From positions 13,695,795 to 13,759,794 of the forward strand of contig CALNVZ010003433.1 in the NCBI GenBank assembly GCA_940671915.1: a DNA stretch of 64,000 bases, read 5' to 3'. The notes beneath the pieces are model-generated. The model was given only the letters and a program-made list of their open reading frames with translations. It did no database searches and was not told where the DNA came from. Below are positions 48,601-54,850 of the stretch, piece after piece (position 1 is the stretch's first letter; every line of letters starts with the position of its first letter). The translations under genes and the position numbers were made by a program. This stretch comes from Paracentrotus lividus. Taxonomy: Eukaryota > Echinodermata > Echinoidea > Camarodonta > Echinidae.

Positions 48601-51600
48601 TGAGTTTTAGATGTTTTCATATTAATTTAGTGCCATCTTCCCCCTGGCAAAATTTAAGAGTTTAATGTGTATCCTGCTCAAAAATATACTTCAGATTTCA
48701 TTGACATCGATGTAAATGACGGATACATTTTGCCCTTTTACAGGAAATGTCACTCTTGTGAATTTATTAATTATGCAAATTTATTCCAAAACAGATCTTA
48801 ATTATCCTTAGAAAATGAATGCCATTCCAATGATTTAAACTTTATACAGAGGGGACATTTATAACACACCACATTATTTACTCCTTTAATTAATCTGTAT
48901 TATCATGGGATTTTTTATTATTTCTTTTGTTTTTTTGTCAGATGAAGACGGCTAAAGGTGAGGAGGTAGACTGTTTATATCAGCAGAGTCTAGAAAACCT
49001 GGAACGATACATCTACCTGATCTTATTCAATGCATATCTTCATATGCAGAGAGCCACCAACTGGGAGATGCCCTTTCAACAATGGATGAAAACAGTTAGT
49101 ATTCTTGTGTAAAAGGATTGACTTGAAATCAGTAGCAAGGTGCACGTTAACATACATTTTGTCCACAGTTTTACTGAGAATCCTGCCCATAGATGTAAAA
49201 GTCTCCTTTTAGCAGCGCTTTGGCACTATTATTGAAACTAATATGCAATGAATTACATATTATGTACATATTAATACACATCAGCACAAAGAGAAAAATT
49301 TATTAGATAGCCTTTAATTGATTGCATGCTGCACTTGAGTAGAATTAATTAAACTTTAATTGGTCTCATATGGCTATATAGGTGACACAACATTATATGC
49401 TCCCGCAAATTGCTCTTTGATATACAGGTTGTTTTATGATCAGGGTACACCGTCGAAAAATGGTCTTCTGTGCACCACGAAAAGAAACATAGGTATTGTA
49501 ATCTCAAATCTACATGTAGTATGGCAAGCTATTGGGCACTGTTAGAGCAACCTACAAGAGAAAAATAAATTATTGAAATACACATTTACTTCTAAAAAAT
49601 TGACCATATCTGCCATTTTAGGGCAAAATTTCAGTCTCATTTTATTTATGCCTCCGCCACCGAAGGTGGTGCCGGAGGCATTATGTTTTCGGGTTGTCCG
49701 TCCGTCCGTCCGTACGTCCCGTTTTCGTTCTTCGCGATAACTTAAGAACCGTTTGACGGATCACTTTTAAACTTGGATCATGTATGCATATGGTAGGGAC
49801 AATGATCTGATTAGACTGTTGGGGTGCATTAGGTCAGGAGGTCAAAGGTCAAAGTCAAGAGGTCATGTCGTATGCTATGAAAATGGGCTCGTTCTTGGCC
49901 ATATCACTTAAAACCGTTCTGACGGGTCAACTTATATACTTGCGGTAATGTGTTGCCTATCGGGAGGGGCAATGAACGTGATTTAGACTTTTAGGGTCAT
50001 GAGGTCAAAGAGTCAAAGGTCACAGATTCATTTTACATGAAATGGTTCGTCTCTCTGACCATACTTAAGAACTGTGTGACGGTCAACTCGTCAAACTTGA
50101 GGTAATGTGCTGGCAATATGCGGTGGGCACATGGAACGTTTAGATTTTGGGTCAAATGGTCAAGGTCGACAGGTCATGGTGTAGATGTGAAAAGTCTGCC
50201 TCGTTCCGTTCTTTCGATAACTTAAGAATACCGTTTGAGGATCTCCTTCAAACTTGGGATCATATTCATTATGGGAAGAGGACAATGAGACTCATCAGAT
50301 TTTGGGGTCATGAGGGTCAAAAGGCTCACAGGAGTCATTGTGTACATGAAATGGCTTGGTTCTCGCCATAAACTTAAAATTGTTTACCTGGATCATATTT
50401 CAACTTGGGTCATATGTGGCATAGGGACGGACAATAAACAGATTAGAATTTAGAGGTCATGAGGTCAAGTTCAAGGCCACAGAGGACATTGTGTGTTGTG
50501 GAAATGGCTTGTTCTATGCGATAGCTTAAGACAGTTTGTATGCATCAAAACTTGAGGGTCATAGTGTTGCATGATGGTAGGGACAATGAATGTTATTATA
50601 TTGTTGAGGTCTATGAGTCAAAGTCAAGGGTCACCAGACGTGCATTGTAATACATGAAAATGGCGACGTTCCTTCAGCTGCTAACTTCTGAAACCGTTTT
50701 ATGGAGTCAGGCTTCAAACTTGGGTATGTGGGAGGAAAGATGAACCTGATTAGTTTTTAGGTAGGAATTAAAGGTCACTGGTTATTATGTGAAATGACTC
50801 GTTGTGCAATTTCTGGAAGGACGCTTTGACAGATCAACTTAAACAATAGTTTATCCTTTTTATTAATCAGTAAGCGCATCCTTCCTGAGTTGGAAAGTAA
50901 TTCTGATGATACCACTTTAATAGATTTGGGGTCAATATTCAAAGATGTCATGTATAACATGCGATGTAAGAAATACTGCAACATGGCGCATCAGCCTTTT
51001 TTTTGCGGATGTGGCAATACGGAGGCATGCCTTCCGACCGTGCGCGGTCGAAGATTCATGTAGTTTTTTCTAATTTTGAGCCTGCGCATCTTTATTATTA
51101 ACAATCATTAGGCTTGTTTTTCCAATCAGAATTGACTGCTGAAATGCAGTTGTTTAAAAATTGAAAACCCCAGAAGCTACATTTTTTGTGACCATTATTA
51201 ACCAAAAATGGGGTGTTAAATTTGTCAAAAAATGTCCTCTCCGAATTCTGTGTTTTTAGGCATAGTTAGACATAACTTGATGAACAATGTTTTTGTCTGT
51301 AAGAACACATTTATGCAACAAACTTATAATGTTTACTTCGCCCACATCCACAGTGTTGCCAAATCATGTTCCGTCAAAAAGCGTCCTCTCCAAAAAATGA
51401 AGCAATTGACTTTACGTGTAATAAAAAATTTGATCCCCTACAAAAAAATAAGTTGTTGACCTCATGCCTCAAAATTTAAAAGCAATATCATTTCACTTGT
51501 CTAGAACACATACACAAAAAATGAGAAAAACAAAACAATTTTTTGGGGGGTCCAGTGAGACAAATTGGTGTACCCTGATAGTAAAACAACCCTTGCTTTG

Positions 51601-52293
51601 ATGTATTTGTAGGGTTAGGGTTGCAAAAGGGTTTTGTGTTAGGCTTAGGGTAGGTTAAGTCCATGGTTGAAGTTAGTCATTCAATCACTATATCGACTAT
51701 GCAGTGGAGCAATTATCGCTGGAGCAAATGTCATGGAAAGCCCTCAAGGGCATTAAAATATATTTATATTGACCAGCTGATCACTATAACAATAGAAGAT
51801 GACTGGACCTGAAAACATAACTATGTATGACAATACCCGTAATTGATATCATGTGAAGCCCTGTGGACCAATATACATATACACCTTGATAGGTTTTAAT
51901 ATCTATGTAATAGTTATGCTATATTGGAAGGCTCAGAATGAAATACCAGAAATATTTCACTTGTTAGGGTCAATATTCTGGTATTCAATGAAGTAAAACC
52001 ATCCAATATTATCTGTGATCATTATTCAGAAGGTATGAACTGTGAAAAGCAGTACTTTCATTAGACAGTGCAAAACGGCATAATATTGCGCAGATAAAAT
52101 GCATTATAAGCGAATAATATCTATTATTGTTATCTATTTCCAGGTTGGTTACAAGGTAGGTGCCTATGACATTCTAGACCACCTATCATTCGGAGAACTG
52201 GACATCGAATCCCGCTTTGATGTCAGCACTATGCATGATCGATGGTGTCGGGATCCGAATCCTAAAGCAGTCGTCCGAGGATTCATCATTTGA
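9706..52293 (+). CDS. PALD1: Paladin (PALD1), 18 coding exons, both CX5R loops degenerate
   Basis: Joining the 18 listed exons gives 882 codons plus a TGA stop. Vertebrate paladin is about 856 residues and is collinear with this model. The start gives MGTGASS, an N-myristoylation signal (Gly2, Ser6) like that of vertebrate paladin. The protein is an internal duplication. GAPNFRK...YGMGQP in exon 2 matches TSNFRK...YGMAQP in exon 10. The loop in exon 5 matches that in exon 14. [15 protein letters not shown] in exon 8 matches [15 protein letters not shown] in exon 17. The phosphatase loop is GHMGSGR at residues 314-320 (Cys position is Gly) and CQTGKEQ at 686-692 (Arg position is Gln). Vertebrate paladin is described as a cytosolic/endosomal regulator of receptor signalling and phosphoinositides. 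Here catalysis by the CX5R mechanism looks impossible, so a scaffold or pseudophosphatase role is inferred. The gene spans 42.6 kb and 16 of its 17 coding introns are phase 0. Confidence 0.95.
10994..11160. repeat. Near-perfect 167-bp hairpin
   Basis: The left arm (atatattgactgct, ggacatggtcgtttctagac, gggaatctcc) is matched inverted by the right arm (ggagattccc, gtctagaaacgaccatgtcc, agcagtcaatatat). The loop lies near 11078. It probably belongs to the CpG-rich repeat on its left. Confidence 0.85.
11211..11345. repeat. Dispersed repeat R2, copy A
   Basis: Matches 61008-61155 in the same orientation. Shared order: ccctgta...acataaag, gcaaatcgat, gtaaccaat-like, aggatc, agtctc, aaccaatcagaa, caaatttgcaattga. 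It is itself partly palindromic, as in MITEs. Confidence 0.65.
12803..12982 (+). CDS. PALD1: Paladin coding exon 2 (residues 100-159)
   Basis: Sixty codons between acceptor tatatttag and donor gtaagttc, phase 0 on both sides. It carries the first-half signature [20 protein letters not shown], shared with vertebrate paladin. A 48-bp tandem duplication starts inside the exon end. Confidence 0.95.
12953..13048 (+). repeat. 48-bp tandem duplication across the exon 2 donor
   Basis: The last 30 exon bases plus 18 intron bases (12953-13000) are repeated at 13001-13048 with few differences. The second copy keeps the coding part (atggagtatctggaacatg), but the donor has changed from cagtaagt to tggtgttt. 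Confidence 0.85.
13262..13460 (+). mobile_element. Possible 3' end of a non-LTR retrotransposon
   Basis: An open stretch (about 13295-13453) reads [20 protein letters not shown] and continues to a stop after LYKSK. This resembles the C-terminal tail of CR1/L2-type polymerases (SFK..LK.YL). The following gcgctttataaatccaag is typical of such 3' tails. Only about 50 codons remain, so the class is uncertain. Confidence 0.35.
15351..15500. other. GC-rich hairpin and CpG-rich block
   Basis: cccgccgcg and cgcggcggg (about 15353-15383) form a hairpin in otherwise AT-rich intron, followed by about 100 bases with several CpG. It resembles the GC-rich left end of repeat R1. Confidence 0.4.
15643..15684. 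repeat. (GA)n and G-run
   Basis: Dinucleotide repeat followed by runs of G. Confidence 0.9.
15983..16020. repeat. A-rich tract
   Basis: Two long A-runs separated by TT. Confidence 0.9.
17190..18295. repeat. Dispersed repeat R1, copy B
   Basis: Same-orientation relative of 1370-1810, about 15.8 kb away. Shared words: ctcgcatatgc, cttcagttcc, gatcgc, tatgccttcaatctc, aatcgagat, ataaacgaaat, caagacggtctttgcg. It carries about 500 extra bases (17430-17960) with a cccgtcgcgaagcgacggg hairpin at about 17428-17446. No transposase found. Confidence 0.6.
19000..20960. repeat. Two diverged GAT-rich duplicated blocks
   Basis: 19010-19440 and 20060-20710 share an order of words: gcttttgttactatgaca-like, cgcg(t)gcc, gaccagatcaaaacaa, then gatgatgttgatga trinucleotide-type sequence. 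The interval between is low complexity. It looks like an old local duplication. Confidence 0.5.
21170..21310. repeat. G/C homopolymer-rich fragment
   Basis: Runs of G (21170-21183) and C (21200-21208, 21282-21292) surround a phrase common in degraded invertebrate repeats. Not assigned to a family. Confidence 0.45.
21652..21694. repeat. (CT)n microsatellite
   Basis: Dinucleotide run. Confidence 0.95.
22066..22250. mobile_element. Small foldback MITE
   Basis: Left end ttggccggtattcacga pairs with right end tcgagaataccggccatt. The inner ctaacttagttaccc and gggtaactaaatacg arms also pair loosely. About 185 bp. Confidence 0.65.
23333..23450. repeat. 32-bp tandem repeat, about 4 copies
   Basis: Units of the type cgttgggcttagttaagac followed by caatggtccct. 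Confidence 0.9.
25209..25614. mobile_element. Foldback MITE, about 405 bp
   Basis: Left end taagcccgtct...cacatgcgattt...gctgcgattcgattttt is matched inverted by aaaaatcgcatcgcagc...gcacaagtgtgaggcgggcttta. Noncoding inside. Confidence 0.7.
26525..26760. repeat. CpG-rich tandem duplication, about 105-bp unit
   Basis: Two copies of a block running gcgatctagccgcttg ... gcatgcagtg ... agctagcgcattgcattgc ... accgcggta, first near 26548 and again near 26657. The GC and CpG content is well above the intron around it and continues to 26900. Confidence 0.85.
26825..26899 (+). CDS. Candidate alternative first coding exon of paladin
   Basis: An ATG at 26825 opens 25 codons ([10 protein letters not shown] ... 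IYPHELE) ending exactly before GT at 26900. The frame at that point is phase 0, the same phase required by exon 3 at 27301. Codon content is rich and unlike the AT-rich intron, and the block sits beside a CpG-rich duplication that could be a promoter. Splicing to exon 3 would give a protein lacking the N-terminal 159 residues and the myristoylation site. The donor gtgata is weak and the peptide is not one I recognise. Confidence 0.35.
27301..27465 (+). CDS. PALD1: Paladin coding exon 3 (residues 160-214)
   Basis: Acceptor ctacatcag, donor gtcagt, 55 codons, phase 0. Contains RYEPVVFL and [13 protein letters not shown], close to vertebrate REEPVLFL and DFVSYTPRDKQNL, and ends in AIRKE. Confidence 0.95.
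27466..28318 (+). other. Intron 3
   Basis: AT-rich, no feature seen. Confidence 0.8.
28319..28558 (+). CDS. PALD1: Paladin coding exon 4 (residues 215-294)
   Basis: Acceptor gtccttag, donor gtaatt, 80 codons, phase 0. Corresponds to the vertebrate segment from IHDF to the region just before the first CX5R loop (YFSRIPM aligns with YRYHRLPL). Confidence 0.93.
28640..29045. repeat. Repeat of ttagaccaa phrases, partly inverted
   Basis: ccatttggtctaattgcc-type words on the left reappear as ggcaattagaccaa on the right, several times in both orientations. Probably a degraded foldback repeat. Confidence 0.55.
29641..29712. repeat. Fragment of the gcctccgcc repeat family
   Basis: Starts gcctctgccacagaaggtgg and resembles the first 70 bases of the large repeat at 49645-51060. 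Confidence 0.6.
31206..31348 (+). CDS. PALD1: Paladin coding exon 5, first phosphatase-like loop (residues 295-342)
   Basis: Acceptor tttggcag, donor gtagta, 143 bases, ends in phase 2. It encodes [13 protein letters not shown], aligned to vertebrate VFSCQMGVGRT. The Cys of CX5R is Gly (codon GGT at residue 314), while the Arg at 320 is kept. Confidence 0.95.
31349..31833 (+). other. Intron 5
   Basis: AT-rich, no feature seen. The only phase-2 intron of the gene. Confidence 0.8.
31834..31942 (+). CDS. PALD1: Paladin coding exon 6 (residues 342-378)
   Basis: Acceptor ttttatag, donor gtaagttg. The first base completes the split Ala codon. Encodes [18 protein letters not shown], the counterpart of vertebrate MEQFQVIQSFLRMVPQG. 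The frame stays open past the donor into a 24-bp minisatellite. Confidence 0.94.
31960..32440 (+). repeat. 24-bp minisatellite, about 20 units
   Basis: Repeats of gttcaatatgataacaaactatat with indels. It begins 18 bases after the exon 6 donor. In the exon frame each unit reads VQYDNKLY, and the frame is open to a stop at about 32153. Confidence 0.92.
32441..32600. repeat. Degenerate gaatttg-type repeat
   Basis: Repeating tttgaatttg(c/t)acctc(g/a)actt phrases between the minisatellite and the DIRS-like element. Confidence 0.6.
32702..32873 (+). repeat. Left inverted terminal repeat of the DIRS-like element
   Basis: Runs from atatatttgcctactttgc to acttcctcttttctcat and pairs with 38889-39059. 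Includes ccgatactttaaccccgaaa and gggcgccctctcat. Confidence 0.9.
33123..33488 (+). pseudogene. Open frame in the DIRS-like element, unrecognised (121 codons)
   Basis: Lies in the gag position, just after the left terminal repeat. Contains an 18-bp internal duplication (gaagcagttagacgggg twice near 33416-33452). No motif recognised. A gag remnant is only a positional guess. Two following frames (33527-33853, 108 codons; 34674-34976, 100 codons) are equally unrecognised. Confidence 0.3.
33690..34240. repeat. ATCGAT array inside the DIRS-like element
   Basis: More than 20 ATCGAT (or one-off) palindromes. From about 33905 they are spaced about 15 bp in units like aatcgatcacaacat alternating with aatcgatcacgattg, giving a roughly 30-bp dimer. 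The frame is partly open as an NRSQ-type repeat. Confidence 0.88.
34674..35160 (+). pseudogene. Possible basic gag-like frame with one internal stop
   Basis: From an ATG at 34674 (or 34791) the frame is open to a TAA at 34974. It then continues in the same frame, Arg-rich ([17 protein letters not shown]), to a stop near 35160. A Ser/Arg-rich basic protein would suit a gag, but there is no zinc knuckle and no recognised domain. Confidence 0.3.
35161..38743. other. Right interior of the DIRS-like element, no recognisable domain
   Basis: This is where the reverse transcriptase/RNase H and tyrosine recombinase would lie in an intact DIRS element. All six frames are broken. The longest open stretch is 37329-37712 (127 codons, plus). 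No YLDD-type, RNase H or HxxR motif was found by eye. A short palindromic segment at 37500-37577 matches one at 58333-58423. Confidence 0.5.
37500..37577. repeat. Palindromic 80-bp segment shared with 58.3 kb
   Basis: Contains gcccgaatatattcgggc (perfect palindrome) flanked by atttcccatagacct and ctcagtcc. The reverse complement of 58333-58423 has the same order of words. Confidence 0.7.
38744..38839. repeat. Internal complementary region of the DIRS-like element
   Basis: Two abutting segments complementary to the outer left end (38744-38783) and the outer right end (38784-38839), with about one mismatch in the compared part. In the DIRS model this template joins the ends of the circular intermediate. 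Confidence 0.88.
38889..39059 (-). repeat. Right inverted terminal repeat of the DIRS-like element
   Basis: Inverted counterpart of 32702-32873. Differences are scattered single bases and 1-bp indels. Confidence 0.9.
39130..39234 (+). CDS. PALD1: Paladin coding exon 7 (residues 379-413)
   Basis: Acceptor tttatcctag, donor gtaagc, 35 codons, phase 0. Encodes a helical, charged segment ([11 protein letters not shown]...KLEEIQEDY). The acceptor lies only 28 bases after the end of the DIRS-like element. Confidence 0.9.
39235..40163 (+). other. Intron 7
   Basis: AT-rich, no feature seen. Confidence 0.8.
40164..40259 (+). CDS. PALD1: Paladin coding exon 8 (residues 414-445)
   Basis: Acceptor tctattcag, donor gtgaga, 32 codons. 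[15 protein letters not shown] matches vertebrate LERYFYLILFNYYLH and the second-half copy in exon 17. Confidence 0.95.
40260..40762 (+). other. Intron 8
   Basis: Contains A-runs (40393-40403, 40447-40464) and short GA-rich patches near 40600. No gene. Confidence 0.8.
40763..40897 (+). CDS. PALD1: Paladin coding exon 9 (residues 446-490)
   Basis: Acceptor ttgacacag, donor gtagga, 45 codons. [12 protein letters not shown] matches vertebrate FSRWLCAHPELYR; ends the first half-domain. Confidence 0.94.
40996..41236 (+). mobile_element. 3' fragment of a non-LTR retrotransposon (CR1/L2/Jockey type)
   Basis: An open stretch reading [18 protein letters not shown] ... [11 protein letters not shown] ends at a stop at 41113-41115. 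This is the typical C-terminal tail of such polymerases (AGP.LWN.LP...FK..LK..LF). A short 3' UTR follows and ends in (ATT)n, the usual microsatellite tail. Strongly 5'-truncated. Confidence 0.72.
41445..41561 (+). CDS. PALD1: Paladin coding exon 10 (residues 491-529)
   Basis: Acceptor gttgatag, donor gtgggt, 39 codons. [19 protein letters not shown] matches vertebrate VANFRRVPRMPIYGTAQPS and starts the second half-domain. Confidence 0.95.
42059..42145 (+). other. Duplicated acceptor plus exon start, open in frame (87 bp)
   Basis: The intron end and first 30 bases of exon 11 are present twice with an 87-bp period: acttacag/ggtctcgagaag at 42059 and acatacag/ggtctggagaag at 42146. The 87 bases are 29 codons with no stop in the gene frame. 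Use of the upstream acceptor would add 29 residues. Confidence 0.8.
42146..42325 (+). CDS. PALD1: Paladin coding exon 11 (residues 530-589)
   Basis: Acceptor cacatacag, donor gtaaac, 60 codons. Encodes GLEKVCQYL then [19 protein letters not shown], aligned to vertebrate SLREEAVLECDGHTYSLR. I chose the downstream of two possible acceptors because it aligns to vertebrate paladin without an insertion. Confidence 0.88.
42326..43046 (+). other. Intron 11
   Basis: AT-rich, short G-run near 42460. No feature seen. Confidence 0.8.
43047..43100 (+). CDS. PALD1: Paladin coding exon 12 (residues 590-607)
   Basis: An 18-codon exon between acceptor tttaatag and donor gtgaga, phase 0. Encodes a short basic linker ([15 protein letters not shown]). 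Frame and position fit the aligned linker of vertebrate paladin. Confidence 0.85.
43170..43510 (+). repeat. Intronic repeat R3, copy A
   Basis: Same-orientation match to 48590-48910, nearly identical from acaggaaatgtcactcttg through ttaattaatctgtatta. The left third is more diverged. Confidence 0.85.
43756..44225. mobile_element. Mariner-like MITE, intact copy 2
   Basis: Ends cagtctgtgtcaaataaaat and the inverted acacagactg, flanked by TA on both sides as expected for Tc1/mariner-type TIR elements. About 470 bp, no transposase. Same family as 6104-6998. Confidence 0.78.
44344..44496 (+). CDS. PALD1: Paladin coding exon 13 (residues 608-658)
   Basis: Acceptor acttttcag, donor gtaatg, 51 codons. 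[21 protein letters not shown] corresponds to vertebrate TMQEVFSQHRRACPGLTYHRI. Confidence 0.93.
44544..44810 (+). mobile_element. tRNA-Met-derived SINE
   Basis: The head ggcttagtggatagagca, anticodon-loop-like ctcataatc and gggtacgatcc give recognisable pol III A and B boxes and resemble a Met (CAT) tRNA. It is followed by an unrelated body and ends with an aataaa plus T-rich tail. The cloverleaf is degenerate and the 3' half continues as SINE body, so it is not a functional tRNA gene. It begins 48 bases after the exon 13 donor. Confidence 0.75.
45588..45880. mobile_element. MITE with about 90-bp inverted ends
   Basis: Left end atgaattcagaagaagac...ccacaaacgggtcttcc is matched inverted by ggaagacccgtttgtggg...gtcttcttctgaattcat. 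About 293 bp. It directly abuts the next element. Confidence 0.82.
45881..46430. mobile_element. Foldback element interrupted by another MITE
   Basis: Left end tggcccatattctcgagggt and right end accttcgagaatacgggcca are inverted matches. Inner ttttgtgtaataattac and gtaattattacacaaaa also pair. Split by the element at 46041-46190. Ends 113 bases before exon 14. Confidence 0.78.
46041..46190. mobile_element. Palindromic MITE nested in the foldback element
   Basis: tggcccgaattcacaaacgt at the left and acgtttgtgaattcgggcca at the right are perfect inverted matches. The gtttagttagtccatggtct and agaccatggactaactaaac arms continue the pairing. About 150 bp. Confidence 0.88.
46544..46693 (+). CDS. 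PALD1: Paladin coding exon 14, second phosphatase-like loop (residues 659-708)
   Basis: Acceptor tcattacag, donor gtgaaa, 50 codons. Encodes [20 protein letters not shown], aligned to vertebrate FVFSCLSGQGRTTTAMVVAV. The Cys is kept (686), but the Arg of CX5R is Gln (codon CAG, 692) and the preceding Gly is Glu. Confidence 0.95.
46694..47182 (+). other. Intron 14
   Basis: AT-rich, no feature seen. Confidence 0.8.
47183..47263 (+). CDS. PALD1: Paladin coding exon 15 (residues 709-735)
   Basis: Acceptor gtttttag, donor gtgagt, 27 codons. [13 protein letters not shown] matches vertebrate VSVPDAKFTKGEF. Confidence 0.95.
47264..48038 (+). other. Intron 15
   Basis: Several short open frames on both strands but no recognised motif and no supported exon. 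Confidence 0.7.
48039..48179 (+). CDS. PALD1: Paladin coding exon 16 (residues 736-782)
   Basis: Acceptor ttattgtag, donor gtatgt, 47 codons. [16 protein letters not shown] matches vertebrate [16 protein letters not shown]. Confidence 0.96.
48590..48910 (+). repeat. Intronic repeat R3, copy B
   Basis: Same-orientation relative of 43170-43510. It ends about 30 bases before the exon 17 acceptor. Confidence 0.85.
48942..49094 (+). CDS. PALD1: Paladin coding exon 17 (residues 783-833)
   Basis: Acceptor tttttgtcag, donor gttagt, 51 codons. [19 protein letters not shown] matches vertebrate [19 protein letters not shown]. Confidence 0.96.
49645..51060. repeat. gcctccgcc repeat with about 8 degenerate tandem units
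   Basis: Opens with a hairpin (gcctccgccacc / ggtggtgccggaggc, 49650-49679) and a (GTCC)n patch. It then runs through about eight units of 130-180 bp. Each has cttaagaacc(g)tttgacgg, tcaaacttggatcat, gggacaatgat and aggtcaaaggtca-type phrases. It ends near a ggaggcatgccttccgacc word complementary in style to the start. The family is widespread in marine invertebrates; units decay toward the right. Confidence 0.75.
51061..52143 (+). other. Remainder of intron 17
   Basis: AT-rich, no feature seen. Confidence 0.75.
52144..52293 (+). CDS. PALD1: Paladin terminal coding exon 18 (residues 834-882) and stop
   Basis: Acceptor tatttccag, 49 codons and TGA at 52291-52293. It encodes [19 protein letters not shown], aligned to vertebrate ASKAGIYEILNELGFPEL, then a tail ending in GFII. 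The tail RYDRW-like segment ([11 protein letters not shown]) aligns with vertebrate RLRYRW. Confidence 0.95.
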   Translation, partial: VGYKVGAYDILDHLSFGELDIESRFDVSTMHDRWCRDPNPKAVVRGFII

Positions 52294-54850
52294 AATACTT
52301 GCTTGAGTGGACAGAAACCCATCCCCATGACTAGTTTGGGTTTATCGGTATAGGCATTGCCAATTTACACATGTCTTTTATTTTTAGTAGCATTCTAGAA
52401 ATGTTCTTCATGAGCTCTGCATTGATTTGCGTACATGTACCTGACAAGCCTTGTGTTGCGCCAGTTTGGAGCAGATTGTTCGAGAATTTTTTTTAGCCCT
52501 TACACGACAACCATCTTGTGCTCAGCTGCAAATGCCAGCACCTAATTTATTTTTTGGTCATGTTGGCTTATTTTTATGATGTCTGAGCAGGTTTGTGTAC
52601 CCTATATTTTTTTTATAGCTAGTACACTCTAACCTTTCGTCTGGAGTGGCATTACATGCTAAAATAAAAAAAAAGTGATATGCCGAATTATGATAGAAGG
52701 TGTAGAAAGAAACAGACTTACAAGAATTATGAAACTGTACACAAGACAATAAAACCACAGTAGAGTGTCTTTGGATGGGATCATCTGATGACATCTAAAA
52801 CCATCACATATCATCTGCAACTTCTGAGACATGGTGTTTTTTAAGTGAAGACACGTCTTCATGATTGTGATGATTAGCATCATGTACATGGATGAGAAAG
52901 CCATTGTGCATGCATGAAGAGAGGGAAATTGGGTTGAACGTGGAAGGTTGTCTGATACCCAAAGCATGTTAAAAGTTTCTTTTTATGGAATCTTATGGAA
53001 AGTGTGGAGCCATCGTTTGGATAAAAACATTCTAGAACAAATGCGTACAATTGATTGTAGTGAGTTTGTGGCCATGGAAGCAGTGCCGATATTGGTACTG
53101 TCTCTACAATGATTGGGGTTTTGTTTAATCTGATTGTGGCCATATCTGGAATGGGTGCTATGAAAGGAATTGGCATTCTAAATGGGCAATGATTTTTATA
53201 TGTGTAAATGCTCTAAGTTTAGTTCAGTGGTTCTCTCTTTGGTGTATTTTTTTTAATGATAATTTATGTCTTTGATTTCTGTGAATTTTCATTTTGCAAG
53301 TGTACATGAATGTGCAATTAAACCAATTTTGATATTGTGAATTTGATATCATTTCTCTTGGAGAGATTCCTTTTCAAATTATTAGAGGGTAAAATATTAA
53401 TAAGTTGAAAGCAAGGAAAGTGTTTCTTTAAAGAAACACTTTGTAACAAGATATGTCACTATTTTACTTCATTCATGAAGACTTCTTCAATATCATAGTG
53501 GTATTTCATAATAGAATGAAATATAAAATAATCATTCTGATCACATTGAAAAATATTATCATCATAATGTGTTGTGCTAAATGCTTCGTTCGAAGTTATT
53601 ATTTTTAAAGATGTTTAAGTACTTGTTAATGTTACACATCGAAGGATGTTTACACGTCCGCTTGCCATATTATCCGCTTGCTCAAAATTAGCCTATATTT
53701 GGAAATAAGTTTGTGTGTCAAAAGGCCAAATGGCATATGTGCTTTTCCAGCAGTGCATTGTAAGAAACAACCAATGTGGGTTTGGAAATAGGTACAGTAC
53801 ATTCTCTTTGCTTTGGCAACAAATTTTGTAAAGAAAAAAAACTTTTCTTGATTGTTTTGCATTTACATTATGAAGAAAATATGCTGTAGAGCAACTGCAT
53901 ATATTGCTTTGTGGGTAAATAGTGAGTTGTTTTCTTTTCTTTCAAGTTCTCATATGTAGTAATTGATATTTAAAAAAAGCTATGATGATTGTGTCAATTT
54001 GGATTGCAAGAAACTATAGCGGGAAATACAAGAACAACAGCAAGACAGATGTATAGAGAGATGTATGTGTGTGTTTGTGTGTGTGAGAGAGAGAAAGAGA
54101 GAGAGAAAGAGAGAAAAAAAAAGAAAAGAAAGAAAGAACAAGAAGGGGATGTAGAAATGAGAAGGGAAACAAAACAATGGCATTTCCTGTTCTGATCTTC
54201 TTTTGATCACATTCAAAAATCTTTATTCTTAATTGTTGTATTTTGCTTGTCAAATTATATGTCAATGAGATTCTGACTTGTACATACCAAAGATTAAATT
54301 ATTATAGTTTACTTTATATCCGATGTTCTACTTCTATCTGCATATTTATATTGTACAACATGTTCCTGTATATGCAGGTCTTTACACATCACAAAACTGT
54401 TTTCTTTGTAGAAAATATCACGGGTATGAGTCCAGAACAAAGGAGGGTGCTATTTTATTTCAAGGGTCTACTTTTTATTTGTTTGACACCCCCTTTAATT
54501 CTTGCCTTTTAAAAGAAATCAATTTAATGAGTATTCAGGAAGATATCTTCCGAGAGAACAAACCAATGTAAAATTTGGTTGATGTTAGGTTACAGCCACT
54601 TATTTTTTGTGTATCTTGAACAAAAAGATGATATATATTTTCAAAGTATTCAACTCTTTATTTGCTAGAGTTCAGACATATCATAGGACTGATAATGTTA
54701 GAAATATATGATGTATTTTTGGAATGGGTAGACAGTGAGTAGACAGTTATACAATGTATATATGTAGATTGAACAGAAAATATTTATTACTTTAGTAGAC
54801 CAACCTATATGTATTGGTATTTCTTACTTGGTACAATACAGGAATAAATG
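52294..54850 (+). other. PALD1: Probable PALD1 3' UTR
   Basis: Follows the stop codon without repeats and AT-rich, as expected for a long 3' UTR. AATAAA occurs at 52748-52753 and 54843-54848; further AATAAA occur at about 56.7-58.3 kb, so the true end cannot be chosen from sequence. A (GA)-rich tract lies at 54080-54135. Confidence 0.4.
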
